A DNA stretch of 64,000 nucleotides from Xiphydria camelus (taxonomy: Eukaryota > Arthropoda > Insecta > Hymenoptera > Xiphydriidae). Shown here one piece after another: positions 30,499-42,929 of the stretch. Position 1 is the stretch's first letter; every line of letters starts with the position of its first letter. The notes beneath the pieces are model-generated. The model was not told the origin of the DNA. It saw only the letters and a list, made by a program, of their open reading frames with translations, and ran no database searches. The position numbers and the translations under genes were made by a program. Location: assembly GCA_963678675.1 (NCBI GenBank), contig OY783194.1, forward strand, positions 7,989,744 to 8,053,743. Direction: 5' to 3'.

Positions 30499-33400
30499 TA
30501 GGTAGGTAGGTAGGTAGGTAGGTAGGTAGGTAGGTAGGTAGGTAGGTAGGTAGGTAGGTAGGTAGGTAGGTAGGTAGGTAGGTAGGTAGGTAGGTAGGTA
30601 GGTAGGTAGGTAGGTAGGTAGGTAGGTAGGTAGGTAGGTAGGTAGGTAGGTAGGTAGGTAGGTAGGTAGGTAGGTAGGTAGGTAGGTAGGTAGGTAGGTA
30701 GGTAGGTAGGTAGGTAGGTAGGTAGGTAGGTAGGTAGGTAGGTAGGTAGGTAGGTAGGTAGGTAGGTAGGTAGGTAGGTAGGTAGGTAGGTAGGTAGGTA
30801 GGTAGGTAGGTAGGTAGGTAGGTAGGTAGGTAGGTAGGTAGGTAGGTAGGTAGGTAGGTAGGTAGGTAGGTAGGTAGGTAGGTAGGTAGGTAGGTAGGTA
30901 GGTAGGTAGGTAGGTAGGTAGGTAGGTAGGTAGGTAGGTAGGTAGGTAGGTAGGTAGGTAGGTAGGTAGGTAGGTAGGTAGGTAGGTAGGTAGGTAGGTA
31001 GGTAGGTAGGTAGGTAGGTAGGTAGGTAGGTAGGTAGGTAGGTAGGTAGGTAGGTAGGTAGGTAGGTAGGTAGGTAGGTAGGTAGGTAGGTAGGTAGGTA
31101 GGTAGGTAGGTAGGTAGGTAGGTAGGTAGGTAGGTAGGTAGGTAGGTAGGTAGGTAGGTAGGTAGGTAGGTAGGTAGGTAGGTAGGTAGGTAGGTAGGTA
31201 GGTAGGTAGGTAGGTAGGTAGGTAGGTAGGTAGGTAGGTAGGTAGGTAGGTAGGTAGGTAGGTAGGTAGGTAGGTAGGTAGGTAGGTAGGTAGGTAGGTA
31301 GGTAGGTAGGTAGGTAGGTAGGTAGGTAGGTAGGTAGGTAGGTAGGTAGGTAGGTAGGTAGGTAGGTAGGTAGGTAGGTAGGTAGGTAGGTAGGTAGGTA
31401 GGTAGGTAGGTAGGTAGGTAGGTAGGTAGGTAGGTAGGTAGGTAGGTAGGTAGGTAGGTAGGTAGGTAGGTAGGTAGGTAGGTAGGTAGGTAGGTAGGTA
31501 GGTAGGTAGGTAGGTAGGTAGGTAGGTAGGTAGGTAGGTAGGTAGGTAGGTAGGTAGGTAGGTAGGTAGGTAGGTAGGTAGGTAGGTAGGTAGGTAGGTA
31601 GGTAGGTAGGTAGGTAGGTAGGTAGGTAGGTAGGTAGGTAGGTAGGTAGGTAGGTAGGTAGGTAGGTAGGTAGGTAGGTAGGTAGGTAGGTAGGTAGGTA
31701 GGTAGGTAGGTAGGTAGGTAGGTAGGTAGGTAGGTAGGTAGGTAGGTAGGTAGGTAGGTAGGTAGGTAGGTAGGTAGGTAGGTAGGTAGGTAGGTAGGTA
31801 GGTAGGTAGGTAGGTAGGTAGGTAGGTAGGTAGGTAGGTAGGTAGGTAGGTAGGTAGGTAGGTAGGTAGGTAGGTAGGTAGGTAGGTAGGTAGGTAGGTA
31901 GGTAGGTAGGTAGGTAGGTAGGTAGGTAGGTAGGTAGGTAGGTAGGTAGGTAGGTAGGTAGGTAGGTAGGTAGGTAGGTAGGTAGGTAGGTAGGTAGGTA
32001 GGTAGGTAGGTAGGTAGGTAGGTAGGTAGGTAGGTAGGTAGGTAGGTAGGTAGGTAGGTAGGTAGGTAGGTAGGTAGGTAGGTAGGTAGGTAGGTAGGTA
32101 GGTAGGTAGGTAGGTAGGTAGGTAGGTAGGTAGGTAGGTAGGTAGGTAGGTAGGTAGGTAGGTAGGTAGGTAGGTAGGTAGGTAGGTAGGTAGGTAGGTA
32201 GGTAGGTAGGTAGGTAGGTAGGTAGGTAGGTAGGTAGGTAGGTAGGTAGGTAGGTAGGTAGGTAGGTAGGTAGGTAGGTAGGTAGGTAGGTAGGTAGGTA
32301 GGTAGGTAGGTAGGTAGGTAGGTAGGTAGGTAGGTAGGTAGGTAGGTAGGTAGGTAGGTAGGTAGGTAGGTAGGTAGGTAGGTAGGTAGGTAGGTAGGTA
32401 GGTAGGTAGGTAGGTAGGTAGGTAGGTAGGTAGGTAGGTAGGTAGGTAGGTAGGTAGGTAGGTAGGTAGGTAGGTAGGTAGGTAGGTAGGTAGGTAGGTA
32501 GGTAGGTAGGTAGGTAGGTAGGTAGGTAGGTAGGTAGGTAGGTAGGTAGGTAGGTAGGTAGGTAGGTAGGTAGGTAGGTAGGTAGGTAGGTAGGTAGGTA
32601 GGTAGGTAGGTAGGTAGGTAGGTAGGTAGGTAGGTAGGTAGGTAGGTAGGTAGGTAGGTAGGTAGGTAGGTAGGTAGGTAGGTAGGTAGGTAGGTAGGTA
32701 GGTAGGTAGGTAGGTAGGTAGGTAGGTAGGTAGGTAGGTAGGTAGGTAGGTAGGTAGGTAGGTAGGTAGGTAGGTAGGTAGGTAGGTAGGTAGGTAGGTA
32801 GGTAGGTAGGTAGGTAGGTAGGTAGGTAGGTAGGTAGGTAGGTAGGTAGGTAGGTAGGTAGGTAGGTAGGTAGGTAGGTAGGTAGGTAGGTAGGTAGGTA
32901 GGTAGGTAGGTAGGTAGGTAGGTAGGTAGGTAGGTAGGTAGGTAGGTAGGTAGGTAGGTAGGTAGGTAGGTAGGTAGGTAGGTAGGTAGGTAGGTAGGTA
33001 GGTAGGTAGGTAGGTAGGTAGGTAGGTAGGTAGGTAGGTAGGTAGGTAGGTAGGTAGGTAGGTAGGTAGGTAGGTAGGTAGGTAGGTAGGTAGGTAGGTA
33101 GGTAGGTAGGTAGGTAGGTAGGTAGGTAGGTAGGTAGGTAGGTAGGTAGGTAGGTAGGTAGGTAGGTAGGTAGGTAGGTAGGTAGGTAGGTAGGTAGGTA
33201 GGTAGGTAGGTAGGTAGGTAGGTAGGTAGGTAGGTAGGTAGGTAGGTAGGTAGGTAGGTAGGTAGGTAGGTAGGTAGGTAGGTAGGTAGGTAGGTAGGTA
33301 GGTAGGTAGGTAGGTAGGTAGGTAGGTAGGTAGGTAGGTAGGTAGGTAGGTAGGTAGGTAGGTAGGTAGGTAGGTAGGTAGGTAGGTAGGTAGGTAGGTA

Positions 33401-36400
33401 GGTAGGTAGGTAGGTAGGTAGGTAGGTAGGTAGGTAGGTAGGTAGGTAGGTAGGTAGGTAGGTAGGTAGGTAGGTAGGTAGGTAGGTAGGTAGGTAGGTA
33501 GGTAGGTAGGTAGGTAGGTAGGTAGGTAGGTAGGTAGGTAGGTAGGTAGGTAGGTAGGTAGGTAGGTAGGTAGGTAGGTAGGTAGGTAGGTAGGTAGGTA
33601 GGTAGGTAGGTAGGTAGGTAGGTAGGTAGGTAGGTAGGTAGGTAGGTAGGTAGGTAGGTAGGTAGGTAGGTAGGTAGGTAGGTAGGTAGGTAGGTAGGTA
33701 GGTAGGTAGGTAGGTAGGTAGGTAGGTAGGTAGGTAGGTAGGTAGGTAGGTAGGTAGGTAGGTAGGTAGGTAGGTAGGTAGGTAGGTAGGTAGGTAGGTA
33801 GGTAGGTAGGTAGGTAGGTAGGTAGGTAGGTAGGTAGGTAGGTAGGTAGGTAGGTAGGTAGGTAGGTAGGTAGGTAGGTAGGTAGGTAGGTAGGTAGGTA
33901 GGTAGGTAGGTAGGTAGGTAGGTAGGTAGGTAGGTAGGTAGGTAGGTAGGTAGGTAGGTAGGTAGGTAGGTAGGTAGGTAGGTAGGTAGGTAGGTAGGTA
34001 GGTAGGTAGGTAGGTAGGTAGGTAGGTAGGTAGGTAGGTAGGTAGGTAGGTAGGTAGGTAGGTAGGTAGGTAGGTAGGTAGGTAGGTAGGTAGGTAGGTA
34101 GGTAGGTAGGTAGGTAGGTAGGTAGGTAGGTAGGTAGGTAGGTAGGTAGGTAGGTAGGTAGGTAGGTAGGTAGGTAGGTAGGTAGGTAGGTAGGTAGGTA
34201 GGTAGGTAGGTAGGTAGGTAGGTAGGTAGGTAGGTAGGTAGGTAGGTAGGTAGGTAGGTAGGTAGGTAGGTAGGTAGGTAGGTAGGTAGGTAGGTAGGTA
34301 GGTAGGTAGGTAGGTAGGTAGGTAGGTAGGTAGGTAGGTAGGTAGGTAGGTAGGTAGGTAGGTAGGTAGGTAGGTAGGTAGGTAGGTAGGTAGGTAGGTA
34401 GGTAGGTAGGTAGGTAGGTAGGTAGGTAGGTAGGTAGGTAGGTAGGTAGGTAGGTAGGTAGGTAGGTAGGTAGGTAGGTAGGTAGGTAGGTAGGTAGGTA
34501 GGTAGGTAGGTAGGTAGGTAGGTAGGTAGGTAGGTAGGTAGGTAGGTAGGTAGGTAGGTAGGTAGGTAGGTAGGTAGGTAGGTAGGTAGGTAGGTAGGTA
34601 GGTAGGTAGGTAGGTAGGTAGGTAGGTAGGTAGGTAGGTAGGTAGGTAGGTAGGTAGGTAGGTAGGTAGGTAGGTAGGTAGGTAGGTAGGTAGGTAGGTA
34701 GGTAGGTAGGTAGGTAGGTAGGTAGGTAGGTAGGTAGGTAGGTAGGTAGGTAGGTAGGTAGGTAGGTAGGTAGGTAGGTAGGTAGGTAGGTAGGTAGGTA
34801 GGTAGGTAGGTAGGTAGGTAGGTAGGTAGGTAGGTAGGTAGGTAGGTAGGTAGGTAGGTAGGTAGGTAGGTAGGTAGGTAGGTAGGTAGGTAGGTAGGTA
34901 GGTAGGTAGGTAGGTAGGTAGGTAGGTAGGTAGGTAGGTAGGTAGGTAGGTAGGTAGGTAGGTAGGTAGGTAGGTAGGTAGGTAGGTAGGTAGGTAGGTA
35001 GGTAGGTAGGTAGGTAGGTAGGTAGGTAGGTAGGTAGGTAGGTAGGTAGGTAGGTAGGTAGGTAGGTAGGTAGGTAGGTAGGTAGGTAGGTAGGTAGGTA
35101 GGTAGGTAGGTAGGTAGGTAGGTAGGTAGGTAGGTAGGTAGGTAGGTAGGTAGGTAGGTAGGTAGGTAGGTAGGTAGGTAGGTAGGTAGGTAGGTAGGTA
35201 GGTAGGTAGGTAGGTAGGTAGGTAGGTAGGTAGGTAGGTAGGTAGGTAGGTAGGTAGGTAGGTAGGTAGGTAGGTAGGTAGGTAGGTAGGTAGGTAGGTA
35301 GGTAGGTAGGTAGGTAGGTAGGTAGGTAGGTAGGTAGGTAGGTAGGTAGGTAGGTAGGTAGGTAGGTAGGTAGGTAGGTAGGTAGGTAGGTAGGTAGGTA
35401 GGTAGGTAGGTAGGTAGGTAGGTAGGTAGGTAGGTAGGTAGGTAGGTAGGTAGGTAGGTAGGTAGGTAGGTAGGTAGGTAGGTAGGTAGGTAGGTAGGTA
35501 GGTAGGTAGGTAGGTAGGTAGGTAGGTAGGTAGGTAGGTAGGTAGGTAGGTAGGTAGGTAGGTAGGTAGGTAGGTAGGTAGGTAGGTAGGTAGGTAGGTA
35601 GGTAGGTAGGTAGGTAGGTAGGTAGGTAGGTAGGTAGGTAGGTAGGTAGGTAGGTAGGTAGGTAGGTAGGTAGGTAGGTAGGTAGGTAGGTAGGTAGGTA
35701 GGTAGGTAGGTAGGTAGGTAGGTAGGTAGGTAGGTAGGTAGGTAGGTAGGTAGGTAGGTAGGTAGGTAGGTAGGTAGGTAGGTAGGTAGGTAGGTAGGTA
35801 GGTAGGTAGGTAGGTAGGTAGGTAGGTAGGTAGGTAGGTAGGTAGGTAGGTAGGTAGGTAGGTAGGTAGGTAGGTAGGTAGGTAGGTAGGTAGGTAGGTA
35901 GGTAGGTAGGTAGGTAGGTAGGTAGGTAGGTAGGTAGGTAGGTAGGTAGGTAGGTAGGTAGGTAGGTAGGTAGGTAGGTAGGTAGGTAGGTAGGTAGGTA
36001 GGTAGGTAGGTAGGTAGGTAGGTAGGTAGGTAGGTAGGTAGGTAGGTAGGTAGGTAGGTAGGTAGGTAGGTAGGTAGGTAGGTAGGTAGGTAGGTAGGTA
36101 GGTAGGTAGGTAGGTAGGTAGGTAGGTAGGTAGGTAGGTAGGTAGGTAGGTAGGTAGGTAGGTAGGTAGGTAGGTAGGTAGGTAGGTAGGTAGGTAGGTA
36201 GGTAGGTAGGTAGGTAGGTAGGTAGGTAGGTAGGTAGGTAGGTAGGTAGGTAGGTAGGTAGGTAGGTAGGTAGGTAGGTAGGTAGGTAGGTAGGTAGGTA
36301 GGTAGGTAGGTAGGTAGGTAGGTAGGTAGGTAGGTAGGTAGGTAGGTAGGTAGGTAGGTAGGTAGGTAGGTAGGTAGGTAGGTAGGTAGGTAGGTAGGTA

Positions 36401-37713
36401 GGTAGGTAGGTAGGTAGGTAGGTAGGTAGGTAGGTAGGTAGGTAGGTAGGTAGGTAGGTAGGTAGGTAGGTAGGTAGGTAGGTAGGTAGGTAGGTAGGTA
36501 GGTAGGTAGGTAGGTAGGTAGGTAGGTAGGTAGGTAGGTAGGTAGGTAGGTAGGTAGGTAGGTAGGTAGGTAGGTAGGTAGGTAGGTAGGTAGGTAGGTA
36601 GGTAGGTAGGTAGGTAGGTAGGTAGGTAGGTAGGTAGGTAGGTAGGTAGGTAGGTAGGTAGGTAGGTAGGTAGGTAGGTAGGTAGGTAGGTAGGTAGGTA
36701 GGTAGGTAGGTAGGTAGGTAGGTAGGTAGGTAGGTAGGTAGGTAGGTAGGTAGGTAGGTAGGTAGGTAGGTAGGTAGGTAGGTAGGTAGGTAGGTAGGTA
36801 GGTAGGTAGGTAGGTAGGTAGGTAGGTAGGTAGGTAGGTAGGTAGGTAGGTAGGTAGGTAGGTAGGTAGGTAGGTAGGTAGGTAGGTAGGTAGGTAGGTA
36901 GGTAGGTAGGTAGGTAGGTAGGTAGGTAGGTAGGTAGGTAGGTAGGTAGGTAGGTAGGTAGGTAGGTAGGTAGGTAGGTAGGTAGGTAGGTAGGTAGGTA
37001 GGTAGGTAGGTAGGTAGGTAGGTAGGTAGGTAGGTAGGTAGGTAGGTAGGTAGGTAGGTAGGTAGGTAGGTAGGTAGGTAGGTAGGTAGGTAGGTAGGTA
37101 GGTAGGTAGGTAGGTAGGTAGGTAGGTAGGTAGGTAGGTAGGTAGGTAGGTAGGTAGGTAGGTAGGTAGGTAGGTAGGTAGGTAGGTAGGTAGGTAGGTA
37201 GGTAGGTAGGTAGGTAGGTAGGTAGGTAGGTAGGTAGGTAGGTAGGTAGGTAGGTAGGTAGGTAGGTAGGTAGGTAGGTAGGTAGGTAGGTAGGTAGGTA
37301 GGTAGGTAGGTAGGTAGGTAGGTAGGTAGGTAGGTAGGTAGGTAGGTAGGTAGGTAGGTAGGTAGGTAGGTAGGTAGGTAGGTAGGTAGGTAGGTAGGTA
37401 GGTAGGTAGGTAGGTAGGTAGGTAGGTAGGTAGGTAGGTAGGTAGGTAGGTAGGTAGGTAGGTAGGTAGGTAGGTAGGTAGGTAGGTAGGTAGGTAGGTA
37501 GGTAGGTAGGTAGGTAGGTAGGTAGGTAGGTAGGTAGGTAGGTAGGTAGGTAGGTAGGTAGGTAGGTAGGTAGGTAGGTAGGTAGGTAGGTAGGTAGGTA
37601 GGTAGGTAGGTAGGTAGGTAGGTAGGTAGGTAGGTAGGTAGGTAGGTAGGTAGGTAGGTAGGTAGGTAGGTAGGTAGGTAGGTAGGTAGGTAGGTAGGTA
37701 GGTAGGTAGGTAG
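30499..37713 (+). repeat. 7.2-kb uninterrupted (TAGG)n tetranucleotide array
   Basis: About 1,804 copies of TAGG (CCTA on the other strand) with no substitution that I could see. On the minus strand it reads as a Pro-Thr-Tyr-Leu repeat, because four-base units in a stop-free series stay open; this is not a gene. The motif is one T short of the insect telomere repeat TTAGG. GG runs spaced by TA could form two-tetrad G-quadruplexes. Such perfect homogeneity means a very recent expansion or an assembly artefact. Confidence 0.97.
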
Positions 37714-37800
37714 ATTCTAGTCCAGAGAGAGCGATGTTTCCGATGTTTCCCATTTCAAATGGGAAACTCGGATACAAGCAACAGGCAACAGCTTTCTTTT

Positions 37801-38465
37801 GGTGCTTGTATAGTGAGTATCATGATTCGGTATAAGAAAGAAAAAGAAGTGAGGTATTTTAGTACCGTACTATTGACATGGAGCTGTACGATGTGGAGTT
37901 AAGGAAACCGAGTAGTTGCTGAGCAGCCTGGGTGCGATCCGGCGTGCTGTTGGTTTTTGGCGATGCTCAAAGGCGCCTCGTCCCAAACTGCACGCTTCAT
38001 GTATAAACACTAAATTATCTCGGATCATACTCGGCAAACGGTATATTTCGGCGAAAGCGGCAAACGCGCTCGGAGTCCCGCACCTTTCCCGGAAATTTTA
38101 ATCGATACCGCGCTATATACGTGGAATACTAAATCCGTCTTGTAAATTAGAGAATGACGAATTCAATAGATGACCGATCGGGGAGACCTGATCCCTGACT
38201 AATAAAGCGATCCGTTGGATACCTGGCCTTATTGTTCGAGGTCCGCTCGAGCATTCTTCGAGGTCCGCCCGAGCATTGTCCGAGGTCCGTCCGATCGTCT
38301 TTAGATAATCCTCTCGAGCGTCGCTCGAGCGTCGTCCGAGATTCGCTCGAGCGTAGCTCGAGCTCAGCTCGATTGTCGATCGAGCTAATCTCGGACGACG
38401 CTCGAGCTAAGCTCGAGCGTCGGTCGATATCCGCTCGAGCGGTCGATCCGCATTCGGAGCTAGAC
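37801..38465 (+). repeat. Outer block of the left arm
   Basis: Matches the inverse of 40913-41504 almost base for base. Its inner end is dominated by GCTCGAGC-type palindromic words. The left copy has about 70 bp of extra GCTCGAGC-rich sequence. Confidence 0.85.
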
Positions 38466-39288
38466 CGATCTACACCGATCTAGACCGATCGACACCGATC
38501 TAGACCGATCGACACCGGTCTAGACCGATCGACACCGATCTAGACCGATCGACACCGGTCTAGACCGATCGATACCGGTCTAGACCGATCGACACCGATC
38601 TAGACCAATCGAAACCGATCTAGACCGATCGACACCGATCTAGACCGATCGACACCGATCTAGACCGATTGACACCGATCTAGACCGATCGACACCGATC
38701 TAGACCGATCTAGACCGATCGACACCGATCTACACCGATCGACACCGATCTAGACCGATCGACACCGATCTAGACCGATCGACACCGGTCTAGACCGATC
38801 GATACCGGTCTAGACCGATCGACACCGATCTAGACCGATCGAAACCGATCTAGACCGATCGACACCGATCTAGACCGATCGACACCGATCTAGACCGATC
38901 GACACCGGTCTAGACCGATCGACACCGGTCTAGACCGATCGATACCGGTCTAGACCGATCGACACCGATCTAGACCGATCGAAACCGATCTAGACCGATC
39001 GACACCGATCTAGACCGATCGACACCGATCTAGACCGATCGACACCGATCTAGACCGATCGACACCGATCTAGACCGATCGACACCGATCTAGACCGATC
39101 GACACCGGTCTAGACCGATCGATACCGGTCTAGACCGATCGACACCGATCTAGACCGATCGAAACCGATCTAGACCGATCGACACCGATCTAGACCGATC
39201 GACACCGATCTAGACCGATTGACACCGATCTAGACCGATCGACACCGATCTAGACCGATCTAGACCGATCGACACCGATCTACACCGA
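38466..39288 (+). repeat. 20-bp satellite array, left arm (~41 units)
   Basis: Unit TAGACCGATCGACACCGATC with a few fixed variants. The variants GATACCGGTC (38571, 38801, 38941, 39121) and GAAACCGATC (38611, 38841, 38981, 39161) recur together at a constant 40-bp offset, showing amplification of multi-unit blocks. Confidence 0.92.
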
Positions 39289-39521
39289 TCAATTTTTACT
39301 TAATTCAATTGGACCATCGATTTTGAGACAGAGCGTGAGATTTCGTGAATTAATTGTAGCACAGGCATTTAGACCGTCAGCAGATAGTGACAGATTCTGG
39401 TGCCCCATTTTCGCATACATGCCTCGAAGAGGGTTGAAAGGTACTTCGATGCTGAGTTGAATAAAGCGAAATTTACGAATGGACCCTGGGGATAACATAT
39501 AAAAAATTCGATTTTTCTTAA
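39289..39521 (-). repeat. Inner block of the left arm
   Basis: Exact or near-exact inverse of 40428-40663. It contains a 69-codon frame that exists in both arms purely through duplication. Confidence 0.85.
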
Positions 39522-39980
39522 CAGAAATAAAGGGTGCCTGTTGCCCATTTTCGCACGCACGCCTTGTTCACTAAATGATTAATTGATAGAACTTGGCTTC
39601 GGAAAACCAAAGGCATGAGTGTTGCAGGTGGCTAAAGGGTTGAAATAAGGGCGAAAAAAAAATCGAGATTTCGAGTGATTTTCCCACGCATGCCTGTTGG
39701 AAGTATGGAAACGTACATCGTCAATAACTCGAAAAAAATATTGGCATGAGTGTCGCGAATGGATAAGTACATTTTAGAGTCTTAAATGTTAACAGATTTT
39801 TTTTTCGATTTTTCAGTTATTTTCGCATGCATGCCTTTGAAACTATAGACTATTATTGATGTGTTAGACATTATAATAAAATTGGCATGACTATCGGATG
39901 TGGACGGAACGAAGACTTTAATCGGAAAGTTGCAGGAAAATGGTATGCTAATTGATGTCATTTTCGCACGCATGCCTTTT
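39400..39980 (+). repeat. Diverged ~139-bp tandem repeats
   Basis: CATTTTCGCAYRCATGCCT-like words recur at about 39403, 39544, 39678, 39817 and 39958, a regular spacing of 134-141 bp. The sequence between them is diverged. The array starts in the arm and fills much of the spacer. Confidence 0.7.
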
Positions 39981-40427
39981 GGCATATATTTAGAAAAAGT
40001 GATTTTAAATGTATATAACAAAAGACTTGAGTGTCGGACGTGGCCATCATATTAATTATACATAATATATCGAAGAAAGTGCTGACAGAAAAATTCTAGA
40101 AATTGTCACCATTGCCAGTCCTGGCCGAACGGCCGCACACACAAAGTTAAGGTACCTATGCACGTTCAGTCGGCCGGCCGCTTTCCGCTACGCACACAAA
40201 TTTGAATGAGAAATCGCTACCTGTGCCGGGGGCCTGTTGATTAATAAAATTTCCTCCAGCGCGGTCACTACAAGAGATGGCTGGTTACGAATTCTCCGGA
40301 AATTACCTTCCAAGGAAGGTTTGGGACCCCGAGCTATTGTGTACATGAATTCGGTCTCTTACCTACGAGTATACCTGCGCTCTTTCCTATACTCTGATTT
40401 GAAATCGCATGCAACGCCGAGCGCGCG

Positions 40428-40663
40428 CTGTTAAGAAAAATCGAATTTTTTATATGTTATCCCCAGGGTCCATTCGTAAATTTCGCTTTATTCAACTCAG
40501 CATCGAAGTACCTTTCAACCCTCTTCGAGGCATGTATGCGAAAATGGGGCACCAGAATCTGTCACTATCTGCTGACGGTCTAAATGCCTGTGCTACAATT
40601 AATTCACGAAATCTCACGCTCTGTCTCAAAATCGATGGTCCAATTGAATTAAGTAAAAATTAA
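40428..40663 (+). repeat. Inner block of the right arm
   Basis: Inverse copy of 39289-39521. The spacer before it (39990-40427) holds a GC-rich stretch with GGCCGAACGGCC and GTCGGCCGGCCGC but no gene. Confidence 0.85.
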
Positions 40664-40912
40664 TCGGTGTAGATCGGTGTAGATCGGTGTCGATCGGTCT
40701 AGATCGGTCTAGATCGGTGTCGATCGGTCTAGATCGGTGTCGATCGGTCTAGATCGGTTTCGATCGGTCTAGATCGGTGTCGATCGGTCTAGACCGGTAT
40801 CGATCGGTCTAGACCGGTGTCGATCGGTCTAGATCGGTGTCGATCGGTCTAGATCGGTATCGATCGGTCTAGATCGGTGTCGATCGGTCTAGATCGGTGT
40901 AGATCGGTCTAG
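40664..40912 (-). repeat. 20-bp satellite array, right arm (~12 units)
   Basis: Inverse of the left-arm satellite but less than a third as long, in contrast to the near-identity of the rest of the arms. Confidence 0.92.
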
Positions 40913-41504
40913 CTCCGTATGCGGATCGACACTCGAGCTGAGCTCGAGCTACGCTCGAGCGAATCTCGGACGACGCTCGAGCGACGCTCGAGAGGATTAT
41001 CTAAAGACGATCGGACGGACCTCGGACAATGCTCGGGCGGACCCCGAAGAATGCTCGAGCGGACCTCGAACAATAAGGCCAGGTATCCAACGGATCGCTT
41101 TATTAGTCAGGGATCAGGTCTCCCCGATCGGTCATCTATTGAATTCGTCATTCTCTAATTTACAAGACGGATTTAGTATTCCACGTATATAGCGCGGTAT
41201 CGATTAAAATTTCCGGGAAAGGTGCGGGACTCCGAGCGCGTTTGCCGCTTTCGCCGAAATATACCGTTTGCCGAGTATGATCCGAGATAATTTAGTGTTT
41301 ATACATGAAGCGTGCAGTTTGGGACGAGGCGCCTTTGAGCATCGCCAAAAACCAACAGCACGCCGGATCGCACCCAGGCTGCTCAGCAACTACTCGGTTT
41401 CCTTAACTCCACATCGTACAGCTCCATGTCAATAGTACGATACTAAAATACCTCACTTCTTTTTCTTTTTTATACCGAATCATGATACTCACTATACAAG
41501 CACC
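40913..41504 (-). repeat. Outer block of the right arm
   Basis: Inverse of 37801-38465. It ends ACTATACAAGCACC at 41504. Confidence 0.85.
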
Positions 41505-41549
41505 ATTAGATGTCATGCCGCCCGCAGTTTACGAGTAGCAATTAAATTG

Positions 41550-41735
41550 TCGCTAGTCGACGGGATACTCGTGTTGCCAACATGTTGCCAACATTTTGTA
41601 TCCCTGTTTGTACCTACATTCGGGATACTGGCTGTTGCCGAGTATCCGTCGGCGAGTTGCAAGTCGGCGGGATACATGTTGACAACACCGGATTATCGTG
41701 TTGCCAACATTTTTGTATCCCGGTATAGACTTACC
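41550..41735 (+). repeat. Short repeats built on GTGTTGCCAACAT
   Basis: GTGTTGCCAACAT followed by TTTTGTATCCC occurs twice, interspersed with CGGGATAC words in both orientations. Confidence 0.5.
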
Positions 41736-41739
41736 TTTA

Positions 41740-42800
41740 CAGGAAAAATGTCTGCCCCCTTCACCCCTCAATTTTTACATCGAATTTTCTCAATAAATAC
41801 ATGGTTATAACCAAAACTATGCTTAGTTACGCCATATAAATCGATTATTCTCTATCGATAGAGACCAGAATAAATGTTATAAGTTACATATTAACAGAGA
41901 TTCTTCCTTAGCAACGCGAAGCCACGCCCCTTGCGCCTAAAAGTCGAGAATCCGATTTCTCGGGCAATATATATATATGTCAAAATATGTCACACAAATT
42001 CCGCCTATCTTCGGCGATAGTCGGCCATGATCGGAAATGTGTACACAGATGCGACAACACGCAGCCGCCATCAAATGTATGTGAGAGTGTGTAAGAGAAT
42101 ATATTCTTTGAATGTTTGGTTATGGTTTTCAAAGTTAATAAAATATTTCCATTCACGAAACAATTTCTCCCGCCTTTATTTCGATCCTCGGACGCGCTTG
42201 TTAATAAAAAGTAAAAATTCAGTGTAATCGTAGCAATCGGAGTAATGAAGGAAGTTGACGATTCAGTCCGAAAAACATCGGTTATCTCAGCAGTGGTGAA
42301 TGTGACAGACGCTCCGCTACGTTTGTTAATCGTTTGCATTTTTTTCAAATAATCGAGATAGTGAACGGATACAGTGCTACTTTTCTCTGGTTGCCTGTGG
42401 ATAAAGAGCAGGAAAGGAGATGGCAGTATCTCAGAAGAATTGCCATCAGATAAGTTATTTTCTATCTCACCGTTTTAACCTCACTTTGATTGCGTATGAA
42501 GGACAAATATCTTTGTGGATATTCTATTTTTTGTTTTCAGGGTCAAGTGAGCACGGGACAAATTGATGGTTTTCCTTCTCTGTCACAATCAAAGCCGTGG
42601 GAGAAAAATAGGAGATGCGATGGAATTGGATCACAACAATCAAGTAATTACTTTATCATTAATTTTTCTCTATCGATATATTTCCTCTTCCGTACTATAA
42701 CAAGTTCCAATTTACACACCGGCCTGTCAAACCTGAAGTGTACATGTACGTCACTTCTATTTCATCTGTTCTTCGTCTCCGGTGTAACGACGGTCAATGA
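41740..42800 (+). repeat. ~1-kb dispersed repeat, copy A
   Basis: Matches 44280-45310 in the same orientation through AAAAATGTCTGCCCCCTTC, TAAAAAGTAAAAATTCAGTG, GTGAATGTGACAGACGCTCC and AATTGGATCACAA. It ends in the arm ACCGGCCTGTCAAACCTGAA. No protein frame is conserved. It is probably a long non-autonomous element that includes the 28978-type repeat at its start. Confidence 0.7.
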
Positions 42801-42929
42801 GGAATCACTGATACGGATTAGGTTTCGAGGGTTATTCCTTATTCTTTCTAGCACAGCATCGATATTTTGCTGCACCTGTATTCTTCTGGGAATTCCTAAA
42901 ATAATTTTAAAAACCCCATATGATTGTTA

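Larger units (their letters stand above)
37801..41504. mobile_element. Giant foldback element with near-identical arms
   Basis: GGTGCTTGTATAGTGAGTAT at 37801 is matched in inverse ending at 41504, and the arms stay almost identical inward. Each arm has a ~600-bp outer block, a 20-bp satellite and a ~230-bp inner block. A 0.9-kb spacer (39522-40427) separates them. Short frames appear in duplicate only because the arms are copies. No transposase is visible, so it is probably non-autonomous. No target duplication was found. Confidence 0.8.

Noticed and set aside
30499..37713. Telomere or interstitial telomeric repeat
   Set aside because: The unit is TAGG, not the insect TTAGG. Unique sequence and mobile elements lie on both sides.
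30416..37777. 2,453-codon minus-strand frame of repeated Pro-Thr-Tyr-Leu
   Set aside because: It is the (CCTA)n strand of the microsatellite. Four-base units without a stop stay open in every frame, and the flanking codons show no protein character.
38466..39288. CRISPR-like array of 20-bp repeats
   Set aside because: The units abut directly with no variable spacers, and the setting is a eukaryotic genome; it is a satellite.
37916..41389. Matching pairs of 61- and 69-codon frames (37916/41204 and 39289/40409)
   Set aside because: They are identical only because they lie in the near-identical arms of the foldback. There is no start context, domain or independent conservation.
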